64,000 nucleotides of DNA from Phragmites australis (GCF_958298935.1 NC_084944.1:20491679-20555678), one strand, 5' to 3'; shown: positions 11,432-24,470, counted from the stretch's first letter. Numbers and translations: made by a program. Notes: generated by a model from the letters alone, not told the origin.

Positions 11432-12840
11432 AGTGCATTAACGACCCTCAAAACACAAAGATTTGTGTTTGAAGAAATCAAAAGAAGCTCATCCAAGTGA
11501 CAAAAAAACTCGAGAAAGAACAAAAAAAAATCACTTGACATAAGAAAGGTTGCAGGAGGCCGAAGAAAGGCAAAAAGAAGCCACAACATCAAAAGAGCAA
11601 GAAAAGCTCAAAAACAAATGCTCTCCCTTGATGAATGCACATATTTCATTTTTCTCTCCTTTCATTTCTAGATAAATGCAATTTTATCCCCCTTTGTTGA
11701 TGCATATTTGTGCATATTCACTTCTTTGCACATATTCTCCCCCTTTGGCAATGCAAACATCAAGGATAAAACATTATGCAAAGTATAAACATGTAAACCT
11801 AATGAGTTTTCATAAGTATATCACAAAGCATTTTCACAAGCTAGAAGCGTCAAAGGGTTATGGAAAGAGAAATTGAAGCTCACAATTTCACAAAGGCTCA
11901 AAAAGAGACCGTGGCACAAGAACATTAAGCTACACAAGCTAAACCCGAAGAATTAGTTGGTGCATTTAAATTTACATAGCTGAATCATGTTAAAATCAAT
12001 TACCACATAAGCATCCACCCGTGCCGAGGAAATACAAGCATTAAGAACTAACCAACTTCAATCTCAAATTAGGCATACAAGAATTCATGGTAGAAGGCTT
12101 TGCAAACGCTCACATATGAAACCAAGATTTAGTTTGATCAAGTGATTAAAAAGATTAAGCATATAGGCACATTTCATTTTATTTTCATTTTATCCTGAAG
12201 TTGTCTCTTATCCAAGCAAAGTGTTGTGCAACTGGGTACGACAAACACCTTGAGGCTTCAAGACAACCGTATTAGATCACATTTAAGCACAAGAAACTTG
12301 ATTCTTCAAGATTATTCAGTTTGCACAAATTATCAAATTTTTCACAAGATCAAGTCAAGTAATTTCTTTGCGACACAAGGAACACATGTTCCCCCAAGGT
12401 TCTATCATGAGCTAAACATTTGATAAAGACAGAAAATATAGTGTAATATTCACCAATCCACTATCATGAACCAAGAGACCTAGAACAAGATATTCATTAA
12501 ACTAGCCTTAACACAAGTATTAACTAAGCCAAAGCAATTACGAACATGATGATCAAGAATTGAGCATTTCGTAGTCTACATGGTTCATAAAATTACTAAA
12601 TTTGATCTTAGGAAATGCTAGCTTGCTTGAAATGTTTCATGTCAAGAATCAAGAAGAGCTTAACATTAAAAGATTACTCCGCACAACTACTCAACTTATC
12701 CCAAATTCAAGTCTAGCAACTGGAAACGCTAAAGACATACAAGTCAAAGCTCAACTACTATAATTATCTTACATAATGAAATACAATGCAAATGCAACAC
12801 AAGTAAGACAGAGAATGTACAAAGAGCAACTCCTCCTCAC
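11417..12840 (-). other. Copia 3' non-coding region, copy B
   Basis: This is 1.4 kb of A/T-rich sequence between the end of pol and the LTR, duplicated nearly base for base at 22542-23940. It has several purine tracts on the minus strand (AAAGGGGGAGAA types near 11690 and 11740). Long 3' non-coding segments with extra purine tracts are familiar in SIRE/Maximus elements. No env-like ORF survives; short frames here are not conserved as proteins between the two copies. Confidence 0.7.
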
Positions 12841-12844
12841 ATAA

Positions 12845-13308
12845 TGTCATAGGGATGATAAACCCCAAGCTCTCCTCTGAAATAGGCAAATCTTGCAGCA
12901 TCTAGAGGATTGGTGAATATATCGGCTAGCTGGTGTTGGTTATCTATGTAGCTCCACTCAATATCTCCCTTCTCATTATGGTCTCTTAGAAAGTGAAATC
13001 TCACATCTGTGTGTTTGGTTCTGGAGTGTTAAACTGGGTTGTTGGCTAAGCTTATGGCATTGGTGTTGTCACACAAAAGTGGCACACTTCTGAAATCCAA
13101 CCCAAAAATGCCTTAAAGTAGCAACCATCTAAAAAATCTGTGAGCAACAGCTAGCAGAAACTACATATTCAGTTTCAGAAGTAGATTGCGCAACGCTAGA
13201 CTGTTTGCGAGAAGACCAACAAACCAGAGAGGTACCTAAGAAATGACAAGTAGCAGAGGTACTTTTCCTGTCAATTCTACAACCAGCAAAATCCGCATTC
13301 GAAAAACT
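12845..13308 (-). pseudogene. Copia RNase H, copy B
   Basis: The minus strand encodes a degenerate copia RNase H, the domain that removes RNA template during reverse transcription. Visible landmarks are a VPLLCDNT block at about 13062-13080, an in-frame stop where relatives have Gln before H-S, and a tail resembling the ADIFTKPLD-type end. It follows the RT domain in order. The homologous segment of copy A lies at 23960-24470. Confidence 0.75.
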
Positions 13309-14768
13309 TCAAAGAGAAAGCAAAGAGCAAGCAGAAAACCAAATCCCATACTCGAGTGTGTGCTTGAGATACCTCATAATGCGTTTCACCGCTTGGCGGT
13401 GAGACGTCCTCGGTGAAGGCTGGAAGTGAGCACACAAGCAGATGGCAAAGTGGATGCCGGGTCTCATCGCCGTCAGGTTCAGGAGAGAGCTAATCATGCT
13501 CCTATACTCCCTCTGGTCTACCTCCTAGCCATCTTCATCTAGATCAAGTACGGTCGAGGTAGCCATCGGTGTCGCCAAGGGCTTCGCATGGCTCATGTCG
13601 AACTTCTTCAGCAAATCCTTGGTGTACTTCATCTGGTAGACGAATGTGCCTTGCTTGTATTGCTTGATTTGCAGTCCAAGGAAGAAGTTTAGCTCGCCCA
13701 TCATTGACATCTCAAACTCCCTGCTCATAGTTTCTGCAAACTTGACCACAAGTGCATGAGAAGATGCTCCAAAAATGATATCATCCACATAAATTTGAAC
13801 AAGTAAGAAATCACTGCCATGCTTGAGAGTGAATAAAGTTTTATCAGCTGACCCCATTACATACCCATACCCTAGCAAGAAAGATCTAAGCCTATCATAC
13901 TAAGCTCTAGGCTCCTGGTTAAGCCCATACAAAGTTTTCTGAAACTTGTATACTCTATGAGGGTACTTGGGGTGCTCAAAGCATGGGGGTTGCTTGACAT
14001 AGACCTCTTCCTCTATGAAACCATTAAGGAAAGCACTCTTGACATCCATTTGATACAACTTGAAACCTCGGGATGCCGCAAATACAAGGAGGATCCTAAT
14101 GGCTTCTAGTCTAGCTACTAGTGCAAATGTCTCTCTAAAGTCTATCCCCTCTACCTGAGTGAAACCCTGAGCCACTAGTCTAGCCTTGTTTCTCACTACA
14201 GACCCATCCTCCCCTTGTTTTTGAAAACCCATTTGGTTTTTATGGTGTGAACATTTGGGGGTGACTCTAATAGGACCCAAACTTGGTTTCTCTTAAAGTT
14301 TTCTAACTCTTCATGCATGGCATTGACCCAACTCGAATCAGAAAGTACATGTCCAACATCATGGGGCTCAAAAGAAGCAACAAATGCAGAATTAGTAAAA
14401 TGAGCATGAGAAGTAGACTTGGACCTCGTTGGCCTCTTATCAAGATCTCCGATCATCATATGTGTAGGATGTCATCGTTGAATGTATTGAGGGGCCTCAT
14501 GTTGTGAAAGAACCTCCCCTTCAAATACAGTTGGTGCAGACTCGAGAGTAGCTGAAGTGGATGTAGATGCTGCAGGACCCTTTATTGGAGTAGAAGAAGC
14601 AGGAGCCAGCTCTAGAGCAGTTGTGGTCGAGGGAAGTAGTGGATCATCCTCGTCATCACCGAGAGCTGGAAGGTAGCCATCTACAAATATGCTCTCACTC
14701 ATCTCTTGATCACCTGCACACTCAAAGACAGAACTCGCACAGGGGTTTGATTCATCAAAGGTCACATC
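13309..14768 (-). pseudogene. Copia reverse transcriptase, copy B
   Basis: Successive minus-strand frames (14459-14196, 14280-13900, 13878-13525, 13497-13309) make one copia RT broken by a few stops and shifts. Landmarks in order are the WVNAMHEELENF entry block, [24 protein letters not shown], the [12 protein letters not shown] motif, and IYVDDIIFG with the catalytic YVDD at residues 30-33 of the third frame. The active-site aspartates are intact, so inactivation is by stops rather than by loss of the active site. The frame at 14472-14765 is the Ser/Thr/Pro-rich linker between integrase and RT. It is cut at 14768 by the solo LTR. Confidence 0.85.
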
Positions 14769-17701
14769 TGTAACACCCTAATTTCCAGTTTTGTGAATTA
14801 TTAAAATTTTGCCCACAAATTAGTGATACCATCACTATTATCATAGGGTTTAAATGATATTTTCATAAGTCAAAAATAAATAACTTAGGTTATATTTTGA
14901 TTTGTTGCATTCATGCTGGCTCTGTAGTTGCAGTAGGCCCCTTTTTCTCCCTCTCTGGAATTTTTGGGTGAAAAATGTTTCAAAAACTCGTTTGAATTCG
15001 GTTTAGATTCGAATTAGAAATAAAATTAGAAAAGAAATAAAAAGAGAAGTAAAAGAATTTTAAAGTGCCAAAACCCCTTCAAATCTCGGCCCAAAACCTC
15101 TTTTCCATCTCCCTCTCTCTCTTGGGCCGAAGCCCAAGCCGCTTTCCCCTCCCTTTCTCTCCATTCGGGCCAGGCCCACCTTCTCGAGCCGGCCTGCCCG
15201 CCTGAGGCACCCCGCCCTCATTGACCAGTGGGCCCAGCTCAAGCTGAGCCATGCCAGTCGAGCCGCGCCAGCAGAGCCGAGCCGCTGCTCCGGCTCATCT
15301 TCTCCTTCCTCTGGACGCGCCTGAGCTTCATCCGGCCGCTGGTAGTTTCTTCTTTCTCGTGCTCTCTCCTCTTCCTATAATGGCCGGATCCGAGCACTTA
15401 AGCCCCATCAAGGCCCCCTCGACTGTTTCCCCCTCTTTTCCCCCTCTCTATTGCATAATTAAAGTGGGAAACCACCGACTATCAAAGCCATGGCCGCCGC
15501 CCCTTCTACTTCAAATTCTGGCCACTCCGCTCGCCCTTCCCTCTATTTAAGGCACCCTCCTCCTTCTCAGCGAGGTTCCACGCATTTTTGTACCCGCTCA
15601 CACCTTTTTCCCCACTCAAATCACCGTCGCCTGCCTCTTCTTCTTTGGTTCCCGTGAGGAGCTCCGCCGCCGCTGTTTTTCTCATCCGCCTCGCCTCTGG
15701 TCGAATTGACCCGCTCTCCATCTCTGTAGGTGTCCCCGGAGTCGGTCCCGTGACTTGCCGTTGTCGTTTGGTCACCGAAGCACCCCTCCAGCTGCCTCAC
15801 CGACCGCAGCCAGCGTCCTCACCGTCGCCCAGCCACCCCGACTCCTCTCCGACCTCCTCATTGCTCGAGGTGAGCTCGTCGGCCCCTTCTCGCCATTTTC
15901 CACCACTCGCTAGAGCATCTTGGCTACCGGAGTCCCTGTCCGTCCAACTCTGGTCACTCTACGGCCTCCCGCCACTGGCCTAAGCCCTTCCCAGAGCCGT
16001 CAGTCCATGGTGGACCCGTGGACCGAGGGGTCTCCCCGGTTCACCGCCCGGTGGATGTGGTCCAAGTGGGATTTTCTTCACAAAATAATTCATTTCTGAT
16101 TTATGACATCGTTGTTGCGCAATAAAAAATATTTTCAATGTAAAAATAATTGGTTTATTCTCTGCTAATAAGTAAAATTTACAGAAAGACCTCTATAACT
16201 TCAAATGCTGATAACTTTTTGTCCGTAGCTCCGATTTAGGTGATCTTTGTGCTCATATTCACGTAGCAATGTGTAGAATCTTTTCATAAGATTTTATCTA
16301 GTTTTAGTACTATCTAGTGTACTATTCTTATGGTTGATTGTGTGCTCGTGTAGACGATTCAATTCAAGAGCAGTTTGAGAATTTCCAGGAAGAGGAATTT
16401 AAAGGAATTGTGCATCACCTTGACGAAGGCAAGTGTCTTGACCATGTTGTGAGCCCAGTTTTTATTTAAAGTCAGACTTTACAAAACATGCATGCTGCTT
16501 TTGTGGTGAAATGGGTAGTATAGCAAACACTAGTTTTATATAAAGGCTTTACTCTTATAGATGCTTATTTCTCAGTAATATCATGTTTATGCTTAGCCAT
16601 GCTTTTAGATAAACATGTAGTATATAGGTGTTGAATCATAAGCTATGAAACTAAAAGTTGAGATAGAAAGTATGCTATGGTAATTGATGTTGTTAAGGGA
16701 ATCAACAACAAGGAATCTAGGTTTTAGGCAAGAAGGGTATGTTGGTGTGTACCTGTTGATGTTCTTGCCCAAACCAGGTTAAGGACCGGTTCATGGAGCG
16801 ACCACCCATGACAACAGTACAGCCACGAGACCAATATGGTACGGCTTGGCGAAGTAACTAGATGTTCTCCCAGTGGTGTGTGAGCCAGTTGGATGTGTAG
16901 AGAAGGAAGGGGTACTTCCCGATTGTACCTGACACAAGAGAAGGCTTCTGGAGTGGAGGGTTACTTCAGATATGTATGGCGGTGAAACCTCAATGGGCGA
17001 GTACATACTGGGAGACTCTTTAAAAAGGCCTCGTAGTGATCTCTTGGTGCACAACCTGAAAGTGTGTAAGGTACCGACGGGTACCGCCAAAAAGAGATGA
17101 TCACGACTCGTGGGTAAATTGTACAAATTCTGTAGAGTGTCAAACTGAATATTCAGCCGTGCTCACGGTTATGAGCGGCATGGACCCTCAGATGATTAGT
17201 TAGGTGGATATTTTCCATGGTTGAGATATGAATGAATTCTTGGATGTAAAAGAAAATCTTTTGTACTTCTTTCCTCTTTAAAATAAAACTGCTTTTTCTG
17301 TAGCTTTAGGCTAAAATTTGCTTTATGCAAATAAAACCTTAGAGAATAGGAAACCTTGGTTTAATCCTCCATGTCATACTTTCCCCCACTTGCTGAGTAT
17401 TGAAAATACCCACGCTTGCTTTTCAGAAGGTGAAGCTTATGAAGAATATCCTGAAGACGGTACCGAGTTCTAGGCTTGTAGTGCTTTCGGTCGACTGCCT
17501 GTGGTGTGGAGCTGCGCTGTGTTTTCTGTTCTGCTACTATGTAATTTTGTTTAGACCCGTGCAATCATTTTGTAATAAATAACATTGTAATATGAGCATT
17601 GTATCTGTTATCCACTAATGACATTGCTATATGTATGTGTACACTGATCCTGGCATATATATAGTTTACATTTGGTTTTGGTCTTAAAACCGGGTGTGAC
17701 A
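14769..17701 (+). mobile_element. Large solo LTR (2.93 kb) nested in copia pol
   Basis: The insert starts TGTAACACCC and ends GGGTGTGACA, so it has TG/CA ends and near-inverted termini. It is flanked by the direct repeat ACATC (14764-14768 and 17702-17706). It lies between the integrase and RT parts of a copia pol and has no retrotransposon coding domain. Size, ends and a 5 bp duplication fit a solo LTR of a large-LTR grass Gypsy element; a non-autonomous element without domains is the alternative. A GC-rich segment (15080-16020) with a TATA-like tatttaa at 15544-15550 suggests the promoter and transcript start region read on the plus strand. ORFs inside it show only composition bias. Confidence 0.8.
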
Positions 17702-18839
17702 ACATCACATGACTCCATAATGGTGTTAGTGTCAAGATTAAAAACCCTATAAGAGTGACTATGAAGAGAATACCCAAGAAAATGTCATCGGAAGAATGCG
17801 ACTCTAACTTGTCAATATTGCTACTCTTTAGGATGAAGCATCGACAACCGAAAATTCTCAAATGCGAAACTTTCAGCTTCCTCACAAAGCGCAATTCATA
17901 AGAAGTCAAATTCAAGATCGAGCGCAAGAAAATCCGATTTGAGATGTAGCATGCTGTGCTAATGGCCTCAGCCTAAAATTTTCTAGGAGTCCTATGCTTA
18001 TCAAGCATCGTCCTAGCCATCTCCACCAAAATTTGATTCTTTCTCTCAACCATGCCATTTTGCTGAGGAACGTGTGGGATAGAAAATTGATGCTCAATGC
18101 CATGCTCAAGATAGAAAGCATCAAAGAGATAGTACTTGAACTCGGTGGCATTATTACTGCGAATTGCTTTCAATGCACCAGAGAGTTCCTTGAACAATCT
18201 CAAAGCCAAGCTCTGAAAGTATGAGAACACTTCATCCTTGCTCACAAGAAAGAAGACCCAAGAGTGGCGAGAGAAATCCTCAACAATGACAAGTACATAC
18301 CACTTCCCACCCGCTGAACGAACCCAGGAAGGACCAACAATGTCCATATGGAGAAGTTCTCCCGGTTGTTCAGTCATCACCAGATTGATTGGTGGGTGAG
18401 GAGTAGCAACCATCTTGCCATGCCGACAAGGAGCACAAGCAAGGTTCTTCTCAAACTTCAGCTTGGGTAATCCTCGGATCAAACCTAAGGCACTCAAACG
18501 AGTAAGCAAATCAAAGCTCATGTGCCCTAGTCTCCTATGCCACATCTAAAGCTCAGAAGAAGGTTGGGCGATTAAACATCGAGAATAACCAAAAGACTCA
18601 AAAAAATCGGCTCCAAAAACTCTCCCAACTCTAGAAATCTTGCAAACCAAAACGCTAGAAGAATCAAGAACTCGAGAAGTATTACGCTTGAAGCACACTT
18701 CCAAGTCCTCATCCAACAACTGAGATACAGAGAGAAAATTGTATCCCAGATACTCCACCAAAACCACATCCTTAAGAGTGAAGCTCTCACTCACCTTTAC
18801 CATACCTTTAGCCTTTACTCTACCGTTACTCAAAGTCTC
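17702..18839 (-). pseudogene. Copia protease remnant and integrase, copy B
   Basis: Frame 18833-18546 holds the end of the protease region (the GYNFLSVSQLLDEDLEV type), but the D-S/T-G active-site block is missing. The sequence passes from gag linker to this part with a deletion near 18835-18845. Frame 18545-17973 is the integrase: the zinc-binding part (MWHRRLGHMSF and CAPCRHGK) and the DDE core. Residue D68 lies in HMDIVGP and E167 in NGMVERKN. The middle catalytic Asp reads Asn at residue 131 (IRSNNATEF, codon 18155-18153). The integrase C-terminus continues in 17927-17707 up to the solo LTR. Confidence 0.82.
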
Positions 18840-21090
18840 TTACACATGGATCAAAACCATATGAATCATGGTAAAATCAACACCGGGCACCGCCTCTAGG
18901 AAGAGACTGAAAAGCACTAGAGACTTGTTGGTAGGAGCGAGGAAAAGGCTCATGTACACCAACAGAGGGGTGGTATATTTCCTGGGTACTCCACTCCCAC
19001 TCACGCCTCTCATCTCTCCTATGGCGAAAGCAAAGCCCAACCATGTGACCCTCTCTCTGCAGTAGGTACAAAAGTAGCGTCTCTTGGGGACTCGACTACC
19101 GGTCACTCTGGAATCTCTCATAGGGGCTCTCACCTTTGGCTGTGGAGCTCTCTTGGGTTGTGGTACTGACTTCTTCTTGGTGGGTTGAGGAATGAGTTTC
19201 TTAAGTTGTGGAGTGACACTGACTTTGGCTTTTTCAGACTCTAGGGTAACGGATGCAGTGAAAATAGTCTTGCTAGAACTGGTGTGAGCAACTCTCTCAA
19301 AACCGAACCCAAGAGCCAAACCCTCCTTGTTGGCACATATCTTGGTCTTGGCCAAGATCAAGTTCATCCTCCCTTTGCCCTCTGAGCACTTCTCCACTAG
19401 AGAAAGAAGGTACTCATTTTCTGTCAAAAGCTTCTACACATGCCCTTTAACCCAGCTGAGCTTGTCCTGAAAGACTATGCAGGTGGAACAATTTGGCTGC
19501 ACATCCTTCGAACACCCAGCACTCTCCAATCTAGATTCTAGCTCTTTAAGGTGCTTGTCTTTCAGTTCAACATTCTTTTCAATCAAAGAGCAATTCCAAA
19601 CACCTAAGAGAGTAGACCTAGAATCCTCCTCAAGAAGCTTCTTCTTGGCACCCTCAAGCTTGGCAAGTTCAGCCATGACCAAAGAGCAACTCTCACACTC
19701 ATCATCAGACCTAGACCTAAGCAATGCAAGTTCAGTAGACACAGACTCATACTTAGGCCTAAGTTCCTTCAACTCACGTACAACTTTCTTGAGTAACCTA
19801 TCCTGGCTAACGAGAGCATCATTTAAGGTGTCTACTTGGATGGAAAGCTAGTCGTAGGAAGGTGATACCTCTGAGGGATCAAGCTCAAGGTCGCTGTTGT
19901 TGTTGCCCGCCATGAAGCAGAGGCTAGTGAAGTCCTTGGCCTTCTTCTTTTTCTTTACTTGTGGTTCATTCTCCTCTGAGCTCTCCTCCTCACTTGAAGA
20001 GGTGTCGATGTCACTGAGAGCCATCATGAACGTCCTCGAAGCCGCATTGGCTGCCTTTTTGGCCATCTTGTCACGGTTCTTCTTGAAGAAGGGCCTCTTG
20101 TTCTTATTCTTGTGCTTGTTGTAGTCGTGGTCGCTATCCTCCCTCTTCTTGAGCTTGGGACAGTCCTCCTTGAAGTGGGTGGTGTCATCACACTCAAAGC
20201 AAGCACTGGAACCACCCCTCCTCCATTCTCGATGATTGATGTAGAAGCGAGTGAACTTCTTCACAATGAGAGCAAGGTCCTCATCATCAAGTGCCACCAC
20301 TTGCTCCTCTGCGACAGAAACCAAAGAAGATAAAGCAAAACCACTCGATGAAGTGTTAGCACAAGAAAAGCCAGATGCAGACTAACTGCTATCACGAGGT
20401 CCAAAAACCAACACCATATTCTGAGATAGGGGATTTCCAATACTGATCCAAGCCGCCTTGGATATCTCGGTGGACTTGAGCTTGCTGAAGAGCTCATCAC
20501 AAGTCAATGTGTCACAACTTGGAGACTCTTAAATGCTCAAGATCTTCACTCATATGCTATGATCCAGAGCATAGAGAAGCTTGATAGCCCTCTCATGATC
20601 AGAGTAGGGCAAAAAACCAGTAGATCTAAGGTTGCTCACTATTCTATCAAAACGAGCAACCGTAGCATCCAAAGATTCATCGGGCCCTTGCAAAAACATT
20701 TGATACTCTTAGTTGTATGTGCTTTGACGTCTGGCCTTAATCTAATTAGTGCCTTCATGAAAGACAATCAGAGTAGTCTAGATTTCTCGGGCAGTACGGA
20801 GGTGTTGGACCCTGTCAAACTCATTCTGACTTAGGCTTGTGAACAAAATATTTCTAGCCTTGTCGTTGGGCTCATACTATTCTATTTGAACCTGAGTTGT
20901 GCAAGCAACAGAGATCTCATAGTTGGAATCAACTATTTCCCAGAATGCACTTCCTTAGCTTAGAAGATAAGCCTCCATGCGCACCTTCCAGTATGAAAAA
21001 TCACGCCCATCGAACAAAGGAATCTTTCCACTTCTCTCCATGTCGCCTACGGATCACAAAGCCTGTTAAAGTTAACAAGTGATCAAACAT
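18840..21090 (-). pseudogene. Copia gag with zinc knuckle and coiled-coil extension, copy B
   Basis: The first 0.75 kb (21090-20334) is gag with many stops and shifts. Frame 20324-19848 carries a CX2CX4HX4C zinc knuckle (C42, C45, H50, C55) for RNA packaging, then a Lys-rich tail and an acidic Ser/Glu patch. Frames 19772-19434 and 19427-18840 are a Glu/Lys/Leu-rich, probably coiled-coil region followed by a Pro/Lys-rich linker. A gag this long before the protease is typical of SIRE/Maximus copia elements. Confidence 0.75.
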
Positions 21091-21102
21091 GTTCTGATAC
21101 CA
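21091..21102 (-). promoter_or_regulatory. Primer-binding site (tRNA-iMet type) of copia copy B
   Basis: The minus strand reads TGGTATCAGAAC two bases inside the LTR end. It matches the complement of the 3' end of plant initiator-Met tRNA except for one or two positions. It fixes both the element's direction and the LTR boundary at 21105. Confidence 0.85.
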
Positions 21103-21104
21103 AT

Positions 21105-22541
21105 TGTAGGACCGAGAATGGTGACTAGAGGGGGGTGAAATAAATGTCCTTCTCCTATTTTATCACCCAACGCACCTCAAAACAAGAGCGGAAGAAAAAC
21201 TAGAGAGAAATAAGTCGCTATGAAAATCTCTACAGAAGGTATGGCTCTCATGGGTGTATGTGAACCCTAGTTTCCATTGAAACTCATCCCAAGAGTCATC
21301 ACACAAATAGAACGCACTTTAAGAAAGAAACCTTAGATCCAAAGAAAATTTTATTACTGGGTGAAAAAACTCTCCAAATTGATGATTTGGAGCAAGGGAT
21401 TTAAGACCCCATCACATATTCATGTGTATGTGAATTTTATGTCTCTAGCAACAAGAAGAACAACTTCACAAGGTGCTGAAAATTCAGCCCAAAAATCAAA
21501 AAGAAAATCACAACGGAAAACCGAAAGACTTGCAAACTTACAAGGGAACCAATAGAAGGAGACTAGAAGGAGGTGAGTAAAATAACATATAGAAAAAGGA
21601 ACTTCATTATAGTAGAGGTCAGCCTAATTTTAGGTGGACTACAAGATTTCTCCTCACAAAACTCTCACCCAATACATAGGCTAAGCACTCATCCTCTTCT
21701 TCTCTAAAACCCTACCTCAATAGCTCTCATATGGATAGCACAGGAGCCTCAAGATGGCTGGTTCAAATCCTCCCATAGCCCTACCTATCTATTTATAGGT
21801 CTAGGAAACTTGATCCCTAAGTTTCCTAGCTTTTTGCCAAAATACCACTCTTGTAGTAAACACCTACCTACCACCGAGGGCATTTTGGTCCATTTTCTTC
21901 TCCATTCATCGGACGATCGCGGCGCCTTCATGACTTAGCTTCACCTCGACACAAGCTTCGTGATGGTGCCACGTACTCCTCCAGACTTGCCACAGTTTAG
22001 AGGCCAAACCGTTAAAACTCTAGCACGCTTCTCAAAGTGTGACTCACCACTTGCTTACACCTTAAGCAAGCGCTCTAGTGTCAACACGTGTACTCCGTCT
22101 TGTGATCCTGACCACCGGCAAGGCTCTCCTGCTCCCGATCCCTTGGGCCGCCTTATCAGTTGCACGGGCATCCCTTTCGCTTGACGTTGTCAACATGCTG
22201 TCTCCATCCATCTTCCATGCTTTGCTTGACCTCCATGTGTACCACTAGGATCATCCTTGACTCCGCCAGGCGTCCTTGATCGTCCAGAACCAAGCACCCC
22301 GCTTAGCCTCGATCACCCATCGTCGATCGCCAAGTTACATCCATCACCTGCGCACCATAAGACAAACAAACACATATCTCCAACTCCACCTCCAGTTAGT
22401 CCATAATCAAAATGCTCAATTGAAACACCAAATCAATTCAAAGCACATCTCAAGCAAAAACAAAGATCATCAAACCAAATCGAAACCAATGTCAATCACT
22501 CATCACAAGTAAACTAAGTCACATTTCAACTTGGTTTCTCA
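21105..22541 (-). repeat. Copia LTR shared by copies A and B
   Basis: 1437 bp, starting TGTAGGACCGAG and ending ..TTTCTCA on the plus strand. It is followed on the left by a primer-binding site and on the right by the polypurine tract, so the same LTR serves as the 5' LTR of copy B and the 3' LTR of copy A. The minus-strand TATA box is at about 21790-21798. Confidence 0.85.
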
Positions 22542-24470
22542 ATCTCCACCTTGATGAGTGCATTGACGACCCTCAAAACACAAAGATTTGTGTTTGAAAA
22601 AATCAAAAGAAGCTCATCCAAGTGACAAAAAAACTCGAGAAAGAGCCAAAAAAAAAATCACTTGGCATAATAAAGGTTGCAGGAGGCCGAAAAAGGCAAA
22701 GACAAGCCAAAGCCTCAAAAGAGCAACAAAAGCTCAAAAACAAATGCTCCCCCTTGATGAATGCACATATTTCATTTTTCTCTCCTTTCATTTCTAGATA
22801 AATGCAATTTTCTCCCCCTTTGTTGATGCATATTTGTGCATATTCACTTCTTTGCACATATTCTCCCCCTTTGGCAATGCAAACATCAAGGTAAAACATT
22901 ATGCAAAGTATGAACATGTAAACCTAATGAGATTCATAAGTATACCACAAAGCATTTGCACAAGCTAGAAGCGTCAAAAGGTTATGGAAAGAGAAATTGA
23001 AGCTCACAATTTCACAAAGGCTCAAAAAGAGACCGTGGCACAAGAACATTAAGCTACACAAGCTAAACCCGAAGAATTAGTTGGTGCATTTAAATTCACA
23101 TAGCCGAATCATGTTAAAATCAATCACCACATAAGCATCCACCCATGCCGAGGCAATACAAGCATTAAGAACTAACTAACTTCAATCTCAAATTAGGCAT
23201 ACAAGAATTCATGGTAGAAGGCTTTGCAAACGCTTACATATGAAATCAAGATTTAGTTTGATCAAGTGATTAAAAACATTAAGCATATAGGCACATTTCC
23301 TTTTCATTTCATTTTATCCTCAAGTTGTCTCTTATCCAAGCAAAGTGTCGCGTAACTGGGTACGACAAACACCTTGAGGCTTCAAGACAACCGTATTGGA
23401 TCAAATTTAAGCACAAGAAACTTGTTTCTTCAAGATTATTCAACTTGCGCAAATTATCAAATTTTTCACTGGATCAAGTCAAGTAATATCTTTGTGACAC
23501 AAGGAACACATGTTCCCCCAAGGTTCTATCATGAGATAAAATTTGATAAAGACAGAAAATATAGTGTAATGTTCCCCAATCCACTATCATGAACCAAGAG
23601 ACCTAGAACTAGATATCTATCAAACTAGCCTTAACATAAGTATTAACTAAGCCAAAGCAATTATGAACATAGTGATCAAGAATTGAGCATTTCAGTCTAC
23701 ATGATTCATAAAATTACTAAATTTCATCTTAGGGAATGCTAGCTTGCTTGAAATGTTTCATGTCAAGAATCAAGAAGAGCTTAACATTAAAAGATTACTC
23801 CGCACAACTACTCAACCTATCCCAAATTCAAGTCTAGCAACTGAAAATGCTAAAGACATACAAGTCAAAGCTCAACTACTATGATTATCTTACATAATGA
23901 AATGCAATGCAAATGCAACACAAGTAAGACAGAGAATGTACAAAGAGCAACTCCTCCTCACACAATGCCATAGGGATGATAAACTCCAAGCTCTTCCCTC
24001 AAATAGGCAAATCTTGCAGCATCTAAAGGCTTGGTGAATATATCGGCTAGCTGGTGTTAGGTATCTATGTAGCTCCACTCAATATCCTCCTTCTCATTAT
24101 GGTCTCTCAGAAAGTAGAATCTCACATCTATATGTTTGGTTCTGGAGTGTTAAACTAGGTTGTTGACTAAGTTTATGGTACTGGTGTTATCACACAAAAG
24201 TGGCACACGCCTGAAATCCAACCCAAAATCCCTCAAAGTAGTAACCATCCACAAAATCTGTAAGCAACAACTAGTAACAGCTACATATTCAGCTTTAGCA
24301 GTAGACTATGCAACGCTAGATTATTTGCGAGAAGACCAACAAACCAGAGAGGTGCCCAAGAAATAGCAAGTACCAGAGCTACTCTTCCTATCGATTCTAC
24401 AATCAGGAAAATCTGCATTCGAAAAACCTCGAAGAGAATGCGAAAAGGAAGCAAAAAACCAAAGCCTATA
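22542..24470 (-). mobile_element. 3' part of copia copy A (non-coding region and RNase H)
   Basis: Nearly identical to 11417-13340: 1.4 kb of non-coding DNA, then RNase H. The RNase H portion (23960-24470) includes the same block with a stop in place of Gln and the same CDNT-type region. Homology to copy B ends at about 24470, where LINE sequence starts, so copy A was truncated from its 5' side. No RT, INT or gag of copy A remains. Confidence 0.8.

Larger units (their letters stand above)
9968..24470 (-). mobile_element. Head-to-tail SIRE-like Ty1/copia array
   Basis: On the minus strand the order is: RNase H end and 3' non-coding region of copy A (24470-22542), LTR (22541-21105), primer-binding site, gag, PR-INT, RT, RNase H and 3' non-coding region of copy B, then LTR (11416-9968). 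The middle LTR is therefore both the 3' LTR of copy A and the 5' LTR of copy B, a tandem usually produced by unequal recombination between LTRs. Copy A is truncated in its RNase H region at about 24470, where LINE sequence begins. The domain order PR-INT-RT-RNaseH is copia. A long coiled-coil gag extension and a long 3' non-coding region fit the SIRE/Maximus lineage. All genes are disrupted. Confidence 0.85.

Noticed and set aside
15251..15983. Pro/Ser-rich ORFs of 99 and 131 codons inside the solo LTR
   Set aside because: They follow the GC-rich composition of the LTR promoter region and have no domain.
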